Assembly: GCA_030646595.1 (NCBI GenBank)
Contig: JAUSKS010000060.1
Coordinates: 1-5,361, forward strand
Source: Gallionellaceae bacterium
GTDB taxonomy: Bacteria; Pseudomonadota; Gammaproteobacteria; Burkholderiales; Gallionellaceae
Reading direction: 5' to 3'
DNA length: 5,361 nt
Shown: one piece after another, positions 1 to 5,361 of the stretch
Layout: each line of letters begins with the position of its first letter
Position numbering within the stretch: position 1 is the stretch's first letter
Translations under genes and position numbers: made by a program
The notes under the pieces: model-generated
The model's input: the letters and a program-made list of their open reading frames with translations, nothing else
What the model was told of the DNA's origin: nothing
Databases searched by the model: none

Positions 1-485
1 GGGCCGGTGCCACCGCCTATCATGGTGGTGATGCCGGACATCAGAGCCTCCTCAATTTGCTGCGGGCAGATGAAATGAATGTGAGTATCAATGCCGCCCG
101 CAGTGACGATCATGCCCTCGCCCGCAATGATCTCTGTGCCTGCACCAATAGGTATGGTTACCCGGGGTTGTATATCCGGATTGCCAGCCTTGCCTATGGC
201 CCAAATCTTGCCATCTTTCAAGCCGATGTCAGCTTTGATAATGCCCCAATGATCCACGATCAAGGCATTGGTAATCACCGTGTCCGCCACTTGGGCTGAG
301 ACTAATTGACTTTGCCCCATGCCATCGCGGATGACTTTGCCACCACCAAATTTCACCTCTTCACCGTACACAGTGAAATCTTTTTCCACCTCTATCCATA
401 AATCGGTATCGGCCAGCCGTACCCGGTCACCGGTAGTGGGGCCGAACATTTCGGCATAAGCCTGGCGCGAAATACGAGTAGTCAT
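1..485 (-). CDS. ureC: Urease subunit alpha, N-terminal part (3' end beyond window)
   Basis: Catalytic subunit of the nickel urease, which hydrolyses urea to ammonia and carbamate in the cytoplasm. The frame begins with ATG at 485-483, giving [20 protein letters not shown], the standard UreC opening, and runs open to the window edge (161 full codons, out of about 570 usual for the family). The visible part covers the N-terminal beta-rich domain ([14 protein letters not shown] at 14-27, [11 protein letters not shown] at 40-50) and the start of the metallo-hydrolase barrel. [16 protein letters not shown] at 128-143 carries His135 and His137, matching the two nickel-binding histidines of the HxH motif. 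The carbamylated lysine and other active-site residues lie outside. A weak GGGA ribosome site (496-493) sits 7 nt upstream. ureC follows ureB after 79 nt, the widest gap in the window, and its ATG overlaps the stop of a tiny upstream frame. The identity is certain; completeness cannot be judged. Confidence 0.98.
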   Translation of the reverse strand, partial: MTTRISRQAYAEMFGPTTGDRVRLADTDLWIEVEKDFTVYGEEVKFGGGKVIRDGMGQSQLVSAQVADTVITNALIVDHWGIIKADIGLKDGKIWAIGKAGNPDIQPRVTIPIGAGTEIIAGEGMIVTAGGIDTHIHFICPQQIEEALMSGITTMIGGGTG

Positions 486-538
486 GACAGGTTCCCGCTA
501 TCCTTAACAGGCCGACGATGTGATATGCTTTTTTGCAT
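482..538 (-). CDS. Possible 18-codon leader/coupling ORF before ureC (tentative)
   Basis: A short frame in the ureB-ureC gap starts with ATG at 538-536, encodes [18 protein letters not shown], and stops with TGA at 484-482. That TGA shares an ATGA with the ureC start at 485-483. An AGGA ribosome-site-like sequence (551-548) lies 9 nt upstream of the ATG. What is seen: a start, a plausible ribosome site, an unbroken frame and an exact stop/start overlap with the next gene. What is inferred: ribosomes reading it could be handed on to ureC, whose own ribosome site is weak. I recognise no protein family, and the basic, low-complexity peptide need not have a function of its own. A frame this short can easily arise by chance, so it is listed as a candidate only. 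Confidence 0.25.
   Translation of the reverse strand: MQKSISHRRPVKDSGNLS
525..538 (-). repeat. Small inverted repeat in the ureB-ureC gap
   Basis: The transcript strand reads ATGC, six A residues, then GCAT: a perfect 4-bp inverted repeat with an A-only loop. The AUG of the tentative 18-codon frame forms the 5' arm. A competing 5-bp pairing, GATAT (549-545) with ATATC (526-522), would overlap the AGGA ribosome-like site. Both helices are short and A/U-rich, so they are weak. The repeat lacks a GC-rich stem followed by U residues, so it is not an intrinsic terminator. Confidence 0.35.
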
Positions 539-564
539 GATGAAATATCCTGATGGAAAAAATT

Positions 565-870
565 TCAAAGCGTGCCCATAACCTTGCCGGAAAATCCATA
601 TACTTTACGTGCGCCGCTTAGTGCCACCAAGCGCACCGAGCGAGTCTGGCCCGGTTCAAAGCGCACCGCCGTGCCGGCAGCAATATCCAGCCGGTAACCA
701 TAGGCTTGGTTTCGGTCGAAGGCCAGGGCATCGTTGGTTTCAAAAAAATGATAATGCGAACCGATTTGTATCGGCCTATCGCCCGTGTTGGCAACATCCA
801 GCTCGACAGTGGCGCGACCGGTATTCAATTCAATCTCGCCATCAGCTATGTGCATTTCTCCGGGTATCAT
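565..870 (-). CDS. ureB: Urease subunit beta
   Basis: Structural beta subunit of bacterial urease, which packs with UreA and UreC into the (UreABC)3 enzyme in the cytoplasm. The 101-residue product is of normal length and complete. It opens [16 protein letters not shown] and carries the family hallmarks: [20 protein letters not shown] at 27-46, with the conserved HYHF at 39-42; [20 protein letters not shown] at 51-70; and [20 protein letters not shown] at 71-90, before the closing YGFSGKVMG. The start is fixed by the conserved MIPGE opening and by a near-perfect ribosome site, AAGGAGG, 7 nt upstream, which overlaps the stop of ureA. The gene follows ureA by only 12 nt, and 79 nt separate it from ureC. 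Antisense frames over this gene are shadows. Nothing is unusual in the protein. Confidence 0.98.
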   Translation of the reverse strand: MIPGEMHIADGEIELNTGRATVELDVANTGDRPIQIGSHYHFFETNDALAFDRNQAYGYRLDIAAGTAVRFEPGQTRSVRLVALSGARKVYGFSGKVMGTL

Positions 871-877
871 GGTGATG

Positions 878-884
878 CCTCCTT
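878..884 (-). promoter_or_regulatory. Strong ribosome binding site of ureB
   Basis: The transcript strand reads AAGGAGG, 7 nt before the ureB ATG (870-868), and its first bases overlap the TAA stop of ureA (885-883). It is the best Shine-Dalgarno match at any gene start in the window. It confirms the ureB start and suggests termination on ureA feeds initiation on ureB. Confidence 0.8.
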
Positions 885-1185
885 AAACGATAGGGTAATG
901 TACGGTTACCAGCTTGGTGCCGTCGGGGAAAGTGGCTTCCACCTGAATGTCGGGGATCATCTCCGCCACCCCTTCCATGACATCTGCGCGACCCAGCAAA
1001 GTTGCACCATGCCCCATCAATTGCGCCACAGTCATGCCGTCGCGTGCGCCTTCCAGAATGGCGGCGGAAATATAAGCCACGGCCTCCGGATAATTGAGCT
1101 TGAGACCGCGCGCCTTGCGCCGTTCGGCCAGCAGGGCAGCGGTGAAAATCAGCAGCTTGTCTTTTTCGCGTGGAGTGAGTTCCAT
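883..1185 (-). CDS. ureA: Urease subunit gamma
   Basis: Smallest structural subunit of the three-subunit bacterial urease; it stabilises the assembled enzyme and has no catalytic residues of its own. The 100-residue product matches the usual length and is recognisable throughout: [20 protein letters not shown] at 1-20, [20 protein letters not shown] at 21-40, then [13 protein letters not shown] with [25 protein letters not shown] after it, ending VTVHYPIV. The ATG at 1185 is chosen because MELTPREK is the conserved family start and an in-frame TGA lies three codons upstream. No clear Shine-Dalgarno sequence precedes it; the upstream bases are A/T-rich (CTGAAAAATT). It lies 38 nt after ureD, and its TAA is covered by the ribosome site of ureB. 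UreA and UreB are separate genes, so this is not the fused Helicobacter arrangement. Confidence 0.98.
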   Translation of the reverse strand: MELTPREKDKLLIFTAALLAERRKARGLKLNYPEAVAYISAAILEGARDGMTVAQLMGHGATLLGRADVMEGVAEMIPDIQVEATFPDGTKLVTVHYPIV

Positions 1186-1223
1186 AATTTTTCAGTCTGG
1201 GGAAATATTATTCAAAAGCGCAT
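1186..1223 (-). other. 38-nt ureD-ureA spacer
   Basis: This short spacer lies between the ureD stop and the ureA ATG. It is A/T-rich near ureA, with no recognisable Shine-Dalgarno sequence, no convincing promoter pair and no terminator hairpin. An ATG directly abuts the ureD stop (TGAATG) but meets a TGA after three codons, so it encodes nothing. Confidence 0.6.
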
Positions 1224-2081
1224 TCAAGTATTCCATATCCGTGGCCTGCGCGCTGGCTGGCCTGCGTACCAGGGCCGCAGGATAGCCCACAGCGCCTCGA
1301 AATAATAGCGCGCATGGTGCGCGTTATGGCCCAGGTAGCGCGCGGCGAATATTTCCGGCAATGCGGTGACGCCAGCAATGGCCTGGTCTTGTGGCCTGAT
1401 AGCGCGGCAGGCTTGCAGCACGTCGGGTGGCGTTACGCCTGCCGCGATGAGAAAGGTCGCCGCAACGGTGCAGCCGTTTAATCCCACTGGCGAAATAAGC
1501 AATTTATCGTTGCCACGCAGATCAGCAAACTCTCCCCAGATGGGCAGTTCATCACGGAATATTTGGGTGCGCTGGCGCAAACGGCCGGAGGTAAATTTTT
1601 CGCCTGCTGCCTGCCGCCCCAGACAGATGATTTCCCACCCGGCATAACATGCATCATTCGCTAATTCCACGTGTGTGGTCAGTAATGCCTCGGCCTCATC
1701 GAAAATAATAGTTTCCTGCGGCAGCCATTCCAGCACGGCATGTTCGGCCAGCGTGAAGGCCAGACTCTGGCTGGCTGTCAGGCCGTTGGCCTTGTACCAC
1801 TTGCCTGCGCCAGGAGTAGTGAGCAGGGCATGTGCTGCCGGGCGCATTGCTGTTTTCAAGCTGAGGCTATCGCCCCCGGCAATGCCGCCGGGAGGATGCA
1901 CAATCACGGCGTGGCAAATTTTCGCGCCTTCCGGGTACAGTGTTTTTTGCACCACCAGCGGCCCGTCATGGCTGCGCGCGGCCAGCATGCTGCGGCCATT
2001 CATGTGATCAAAGCGCAAAGCCAAATTGGCTTGCCAGCCATGACGGTTGCTTTGCACCAAAGCGCTATCGGTCAGATTCAT
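1224..2081 (-). CDS. ureD: Urease accessory protein UreD
   Basis: Maturation scaffold (UreD, called UreH in Helicobacter) that binds apo-urease and, with UreF and UreG, delivers nickel to the active site. The 285-residue product is of normal length and complete. Visible landmarks are a WQANLALRFDHMNGRSMLA-like first strand region at 16-34, QKTLYPEG at 45-52, CHAVIVHPPGGIAGGDSL at 56-73, TTPGAGKWYK at 88-97, EWLPQETIIFDEAEA at 118-132, GRLRQRTQIFRD at 166-177, and the ending PRIWNT, typical of the family. The start ATG overlaps the urtE stop as ATGA (2081-2078). No Shine-Dalgarno sequence precedes it, so translation is probably coupled to urtE. It is the first urease gene after the transporter, the usual place for ureD in proteobacterial urease operons. 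UreE, UreF and UreG are not in the window and would be expected beyond ureC. Confidence 0.97.
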   Translation of the reverse strand: MNLTDSALVQSNRHGWQANLALRFDHMNGRSMLAARSHDGPLVVQKTLYPEGAKICHAVIVHPPGGIAGGDSLSLKTAMRPAAHALLTTPGAGKWYKANGLTASQSLAFTLAEHAVLEWLPQETIIFDEAEALLTTHVELANDACYAGWEIICLGRQAAGEKFTSGRLRQRTQIFRDELPIWGEFADLRGNDKLLISPVGLNGCTVAATFLIAAGVTPPDVLQACRAIRPQDQAIAGVTALPEIFAARYLGHNAHHARYYFEALWAILRPWYAGQPARRPRIWNT

Positions 2082-2776
2082 AAGGCGACGAAATTGCGGA
2101 TGTTGTCGGCGTCCATGTCTGCACCGCGCCCATTTTTGATGATTTGCCCGCGCGACATGACCAGGTAGTGGTCAGCCAGCGCGCGCGCGAAATCATAGTA
2201 CTGCTCAACCAGCAGGATGGCCATGTCGCCGCGCTGAGCGAGCAGGCGGATGACGCGCTCGATATCCTTGATGATGGAGGGCTGTATCCCCTCGGTGGGT
2301 TCATCCAGTATCAATAATTTTGGACGTGCGACCAGCGCGCGCGCAATGGCCAGTTGTTGTTGCTGCCCCCCCGACAAATCGCCACCGCGCCGATGCAGCA
2401 TATCTTTCAGCACCGGGAACATATCGTATATCTCGGTCGGGATGGCGCGCGCTGCGCTGCCGCTTTTTACTGCCAAGCCCATCACCAGATTTTCTTCCAC
2501 AGTCAGGCGGGCGAAAATTTCGCGCCCCTGCGGCACGTAAGCCATGCCCAGCGCGGCACGGGAATAAGGCGGCAATGCAGTAACATCTTTTCCTTCGAAG
2601 CTGACTTTACCTGTTTGCACGGGCAGCGCGCCCATCAGACATTTAAGTAAAGTGGTCTTGCCCACGCCATTACGCCCCAGCAATACAGTGCATGCGCCCA
2701 TGCGGGCGGTGAAAGCCACATCGCGTAGCGTATGGCTGCCGCCGTAAAATTGATTTAGTGCAGTGACTTCTAACAT
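2078..2776 (-). CDS. urtE: Urea ABC transporter ATP-binding subunit UrtE
   Basis: One of the two cytoplasmic ATPases powering urea uptake, a LivF-type subunit of the branched-chain amino acid/urea transporter class. It has 232 residues, the usual size. In order: Walker A GRNGVGKT at 34-41, Q-loop YVPQGREIF at 80-88 (Gln83), signature LSGGQQQQLAIARAL at 134-148, and Walker B LLILDEPTEG at 154-163 with catalytic Glu159. The switch position normally held by His is Gln192 in LLVEQYYDFA; Gln here is typical of LivF/UrtE proteins, and the VEQYYDFA wording points to UrtE rather than LivF. The start at 2776 gives MLEVTALNQFYGGSHTLRDV, the expected first strand. It lies 7 nt after urtD with only a weak AGG (2793-2791) upstream, and its TGA overlaps the ureD ATG. 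That overlap ties the transporter and urease genes into one unit. Confidence 0.96.
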   Translation of the reverse strand: MLEVTALNQFYGGSHTLRDVAFTARMGACTVLLGRNGVGKTTLLKCLMGALPVQTGKVSFEGKDVTALPPYSRAALGMAYVPQGREIFARLTVEENLVMGLAVKSGSAARAIPTEIYDMFPVLKDMLHRRGGDLSGGQQQQLAIARALVARPKLLILDEPTEGIQPSIIKDIERVIRLLAQRGDMAILLVEQYYDFARALADHYLVMSRGQIIKNGRGADMDADNIRNFVAL

Positions 2777-2783
2777 TCAGTTG

Positions 2784-3587
2784 TTAACGTCCTAAATAAA
2801 CTTCGATGACTTTTTCATTGTGCTGCACTGTTTCCATCGGGCCTTCGGCCAGTACGCAGCCTTCATGCAACACAGTAACTTTACGCGCAATGCTGCTGAC
2901 GAAATCCATATCGTGTTCAACCACGATGATGGAATGCTGACCAGCCAGTGCAGTCAGCAGCTCAGCGGTACGCTCCGTTTCATGATCAGTCATGCCCGCC
3001 ACCGGCTCGTCCAGCAGTAACAGCTTGGGTTCCTGCGCCAGCAACATGCCGATTTCCAGCCATTGCTTTTGCCCATGCGACAACAGGCCTGCGCGCAAGG
3101 GTGCTTTGTCGACAAGGTTGATGGTATAGAGTATTTCTCCGATGCGGTCGGTTTGTTCACCGCTTAATCGACCGAACAAGGAATTCCATACACCTTTGTT
3201 GGTCTTGATGGCCAGCTCCAGATTTTCATACACGCTGTGATTTTCAAACACCGTCGGTTTCTGGAACTTTCGTCCTATGCCTGCCTGGGCAATTTGCGCT
3301 TCCGTCATCTGGCTGAGGTCCAGGGTCTGGCCAAAAAATACCGTGCCGGTGTCCGGGCGCGTCTTGCCGGTTATCACATCCATCATCGTGGTTTTGCCCG
3401 CACCATTGGGGCCGATGATGCAGCGCAGTTCACCCACATCTATGGTCAACGATAAATTATTCAGGGCGCGAAAGCCGTCGAAGCTGACCGTTACTTCCTC
3501 CAGATAAAGCACAACGCCGTGGCTGGCATCCAGTTCGCCGGGTATCAGGGTATGGCTGCCGCTATCGCCTGAGGCTAGTGTTTCCAT
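2784..3587 (-). CDS. urtD: Urea ABC transporter ATP-binding subunit UrtD
   Basis: Second ATPase of the urea importer, LivG-type, expected to pair with UrtE on the cytoplasmic face of UrtBC. It has 267 residues. An N-terminal extension of about 27 residues, commonly seen in UrtD, precedes the core at LYLEEVTVSFDGFRALNNLS (27-46). Then come Walker A GPNGAGKT at 59-66, Q-loop GRKFQKPTVFE at 105-115 (Gln109), a variant signature LSHGQKQWLEIGM at 169-181, Walker B LLLLDEPVAG at 189-198 with Glu194, and switch His225 in VVEHDMDFV. The LSHGQKQWLEIGM form is a good marker of UrtD within the LivG family. The ATG at 3587-3585 shares one base with the urtC TGA (TGATG). A GAGG site 5 nt upstream, inside the last urtC codons, supports this start and suggests coupling. 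All nucleotide-binding residues are intact. Confidence 0.96.
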   Translation of the reverse strand: METLASGDSGSHTLIPGELDASHGVVLYLEEVTVSFDGFRALNNLSLTIDVGELRCIIGPNGAGKTTMMDVITGKTRPDTGTVFFGQTLDLSQMTEAQIAQAGIGRKFQKPTVFENHSVYENLELAIKTNKGVWNSLFGRLSGEQTDRIGEILYTINLVDKAPLRAGLLSHGQKQWLEIGMLLAQEPKLLLLDEPVAGMTDHETERTAELLTALAGQHSIIVVEHDMDFVSSIARKVTVLHEGCVLAEGPMETVQHNEKVIEVYLGR

Positions 3588-4687
3588 CAGCGCCTCATTT
3601 TCTTCAATAGCCCCATTACCCCTTGCGGCAGGAATAAGGTTACCAGCACGAACAGCAAGCCCAGAAAATACAACCAGTATTCAGGAAAGGCCACCGTGAA
3701 CCAGCTTTTTGCACCATTAACAATGCCCGCGCCCAGCAAGGGCCCGATCAAGGTACCGCGTCCGCCAACGGCCACCCAGATGGCAATTTCAATGGAGTTG
3801 GCCGGCGACATTTCACTGGGATTGATGATGCCCACTTGCGGCACATAGAGCGCCCCGGCAATGCCGCAGATAACGGCGGAGAAAGTCCAGATGGCCAGCT
3901 TGTAGCGCAAAGGGTTATAGCCGCAAAACATGACGCGGCTTTCGGCATCGCGTATCGCCGTCAGCACCCGCCCGAATTTGCTGGTGACAATGGCGCGCGC
4001 CAGCAACAGAAAACCGAGCAGGGCAAGGCCGCTGAGTATGAACAAAGCCATGCGCATTTCGCCCGTGGCGATGGGAATGCCAGCAATGCGCTTGAAGTCA
4101 GTGAAGCCATTGTTGCCGCCGAAGCCAGTCTCGTTGCGGAAGAACAGCAACATAAACGCGTAAGTCATGGCCTGCGTGATGATGGAAAAATACACGCCCT
4201 TGATGCGTGAACGAAAGGCAAAATAACCAAACACTAAAGCCAAAAGCGCGGGCACTGCGATTACCAGCATAGCGGCATACCAGAAATGGTCGGTAAAACT
4301 CCAATACCACGGGTAGGCTTTCCAATCCAGAAACACCATAAAGTCTGGCAGATTGCTGCCATAACTGCCGTCGTGTCCGATCTGGCGCATCAAATACATG
4401 CCGAAAGCATAGCCGCCGAGTGCGAAGAACAAGCTGTGTCCCAGACTGAGTATGCCGGTGTAACCCCAGATTAAATCCATCGCCAAAGCTACCATGGCAT
4501 AGCACAAAATTTTGCCCGCCAGCGCCACCGCATAGTCGGACAAATGAAGCGGGCTGCTTACCGGCACCAGCAGATTGAGCAGTGGGACCAGCACCAGAAT
4601 CACGCCCAGCGCCGCAGCTAATCCAGTCCAGCCCTTCGTGCTGAATAATCGTTGGGCCAGGCCCACGGAAACAGGTTGATAACGCAT
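3587..4687 (-). CDS. urtC: Urea ABC transporter permease UrtC
   Basis: Inner-membrane permease of the LivM type that forms the urea path together with UrtB. It has 366 residues, within the usual range. Hydrophobic stretches suggest about nine membrane segments, near 22-42, 56-73, 80-100, 137-155, 165-183, 212-231, 264-282, 301-322 and 334-354. The signature region between the sixth and seventh is RAIVTSKFGRVLTAIRDAES at 231-250, followed by RVMFCGYNPLRYKL: the conserved cytoplasmic loop expected to contact the ATPases. DLIWGYTGILSLGHSLFFAL (71-90), NETGFGGNNGFTDFK (185-199) and EIAIWVAVGGRGTLIGPLLG (300-319) are also characteristic, and the VGGRGTLIGP wording fits UrtC. The start follows urtB by 10 nt, with an AGGAA ribosome site 7 nt upstream that overlaps the urtB stop. 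Its own stop overlaps urtD. No disruption is visible. Confidence 0.96.
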   Translation of the reverse strand: MRYQPVSVGLAQRLFSTKGWTGLAAALGVILVLVPLLNLLVPVSSPLHLSDYAVALAGKILCYAMVALAMDLIWGYTGILSLGHSLFFALGGYAFGMYLMRQIGHDGSYGSNLPDFMVFLDWKAYPWYWSFTDHFWYAAMLVIAVPALLALVFGYFAFRSRIKGVYFSIITQAMTYAFMLLFFRNETGFGGNNGFTDFKRIAGIPIATGEMRMALFILSGLALLGFLLLARAIVTSKFGRVLTAIRDAESRVMFCGYNPLRYKLAIWTFSAVICGIAGALYVPQVGIINPSEMSPANSIEIAIWVAVGGRGTLIGPLLGAGIVNGAKSWFTVAFPEYWLYFLGLLFVLVTLFLPQGVMGLLKKMRR

Positions 4688-4694
4688 CGTCTTT

Positions 4695-4699
4695 TTCCT
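4695..4699 (-). promoter_or_regulatory. Ribosome binding site of urtC
   Basis: The transcript strand reads AGGAA, 7 nt before the urtC ATG (4687-4685), overlapping the TAG stop of urtB (4700-4698). Position and spacing support the chosen urtC start and suggest translational coupling with urtB. Confidence 0.6.
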
Positions 4700-5361
4700 A
4701 GGCCTCGACCGAGCGCCCTTTCAGGGCAAAAATTCCCTGTGGCCGTTTCTGGATAAAGATGATGATAAACACCAGCACAATAATTTTCGCCAGCACTGCA
4801 CCCACAGACCCTTCCAGAAATTTGCTGAAAATCCCCAGGCCCATTGCGGCATAGGCTGCACCTGCCAGTTGGCCCACTCCACCCAGCACCACGACCATGA
4901 AAGAATCCACAATGTATTGTTGCCCCAGGTCAGGACCAACATTGCCGATTTGGGACAGCGCAACGCCAGCCAATCCGGCGATGCCGGAACCCAGACCGAA
5001 AGCGCGTGTATCCACCTTGCTGGTATGCACCCCAACACAGCTGGCCATGCCACGGTTCTGGGTGACTGCGCGCACAAACAGACCCATGCGTGTTTTGGTC
5101 AACAGCAACCACATCAGCAGCAATACGGTGGCGGCGAAAATAATGATTACCAGGCGGTTGTAGGGCAGCACCAGATTGGTTGCCAGCTCGATACCACCAG
5201 ACATCCACGCCGGATTTTCCACGGCCACATTTTGCGCGCCGAACAAGGTGCGCACCAGTTGCATCAACATCAGACTGATGCCCCAGGTGGCCAATAGTGT
5301 TTCCAGCGGACGGCCATAGAGAAAACGCAATACGCTGCGTTCCAGCGCCATGCCCACCAGC
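4698..5361 (-). CDS. urtB: Urea ABC transporter permease UrtB, C-terminal part (5' end beyond window)
   Basis: LivH-type inner-membrane permease, partner of UrtC in the urea channel. Only the last ~221 codons are present. The frame is open to the window edge, and the first GTG (5357) encodes an internal valine, not the start. Numbering from that valine, the hallmarks are LERSVLRFLYGRPLETLLAT at 5-24, TWGISLMLMQLVRTLFGAQN at 24-43, and TRMGLFVRAVTQNRGMASCV at 89-108, the conserved cytoplasmic loop that should meet the ATPases. GLGSGIAGLAGVALSQIGNV at 121-140 leads to GPDLGQQYIVDSFMVVVLGG at 141-160, and IFIQKRPQGIFALKGRSVEA forms the tail. QNRGMASCVGV and GPDLGQQYIVDSFMVV are typical of UrtB and set it apart from amino-acid LivH permeases. 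About five hydrophobic segments are visible. The missing N-terminus may carry the long periplasmic extension known from many proteobacterial UrtB proteins; that cannot be judged here. Confidence 0.96.
   Translation of the reverse strand, partial: LVGMALERSVLRFLYGRPLETLLATWGISLMLMQLVRTLFGAQNVAVENPAWMSGGIELATNLVLPYNRLVIIIFAATVLLLMWLLLTKTRMGLFVRAVTQNRGMASCVGVHTSKVDTRAFGLGSGIAGLAGVALSQIGNVGPDLGQQYIVDSFMVVVLGGVGQLAGAAYAAMGLGIFSKFLEGSVGAVLAKIIVLVFIIIFIQKRPQGIFALKGRSVEA

Noticed and set aside
486..564. A terminator or an internal promoter between ureB and ureC
   Set aside because: No GC-rich stem followed by U residues is present, and no -35/-10 pair with good spacing stands out from the A/T-rich background.
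706..1305. A 199-codon plus-strand open frame across ureB, ureA and the end of ureD
   Set aside because: It is antisense to three unmistakable urease genes, spans their boundaries, and its translation resembles no protein I recognise. It is a shadow of the coding strand.
1740..2168. A 142-codon plus-strand open frame over ureD and the end of urtE
   Set aside because: It lies wholly opposite conserved ureD/urtE sequence, with no family motif or ribosome site. It is a chance antisense frame.
2195..2210. Gln192 in UrtE where many ABC ATPases have the switch histidine
   Set aside because: Gln in a VEQ motif is normal for LivF/UrtE ATPases, so this is not a defect. UrtD keeps the His.
2184..2346. 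Two similar (GC)n tracts, near 2180-2190 and 2333-2344
   Set aside because: Both encode Ala-Arg-Ala-Leu in urtE (ARAL at 147-150 is preceded by IA, the other is at 197-200) with GCG/CGC codons. They reflect codon choice on similar peptides, not a mobile or regulatory repeat.
3066..3083. UrtD signature LSHGQ instead of LSGGQ
   Set aside because: This is the usual UrtD form of the ABC signature, not a mutation.
5355..5357. GTG as the start codon of the rightmost gene
   Set aside because: The frame stays open to the window edge and the protein there is already inside a conserved UrtB block, so the codon is an internal valine and the gene is cut by the window.

Overview
The window holds eight genes, all on the minus strand. 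Read 5'->3' along the transcript (right to left in window coordinates), they are the end of a urea ABC transporter operon running directly into a urease operon: urtB (3' part), urtC, urtD, urtE, ureD, ureA, ureB, ureC (5' part). Both outer genes are cut by the window edges. Every call rests on family-specific motifs in the translated proteins, not on context alone.

Organism: a Gram-negative proteobacterium is likely, and a betaproteobacterium plausible. The reasons are the urtBCDE-ureDABC order, separate UreA/UreB/UreC subunits (not the fused form of Helicobacter or plants), the wording of the proteins, and G+C that looks like the mid-50s by eye. Genus cannot be assigned from this sequence alone.

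Layout: 5361-4698 is urtB, the first permease (C-terminal ~220 residues). 4687-3587 is urtC, the second permease. 3587-2784 is urtD and 2776-2078 is urtE, the two ATPases. 2081-1224 is ureD, the urease maturation scaffold. 1185-883, 870-565 and 485-1 are ureA, ureB and ureC (gamma, beta and the N-terminal 28% or so of alpha). Junctions are tight: 10 nt, 1-nt overlap, 7 nt, 4-nt ATGA overlap, 38 nt, 12 nt, then 79 nt before ureC. I see no promoter or terminator, so the whole stretch is probably one transcript that starts upstream of urtB (urtA would be expected there) and continues past ureC (ureE/F/G would be expected).

Function: UrtB and UrtC form the membrane channel and UrtD and UrtE drive it with ATP, taking up urea delivered by the periplasmic binding protein UrtA. 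UreA/B/C form the nickel urease that hydrolyses urea to ammonia and carbamate/CO2. UreD helps load nickel into the apoenzyme. The locus couples scavenging of dilute urea to its immediate use as a nitrogen source.

Novelty: this is a well-known system and I found no undescribed one. The one feature worth a second look is an 18-codon reading frame in the ureB-ureC gap whose stop codon overlaps the ureC start as ATGA. It might be a translational coupler for ureC or a chance frame.
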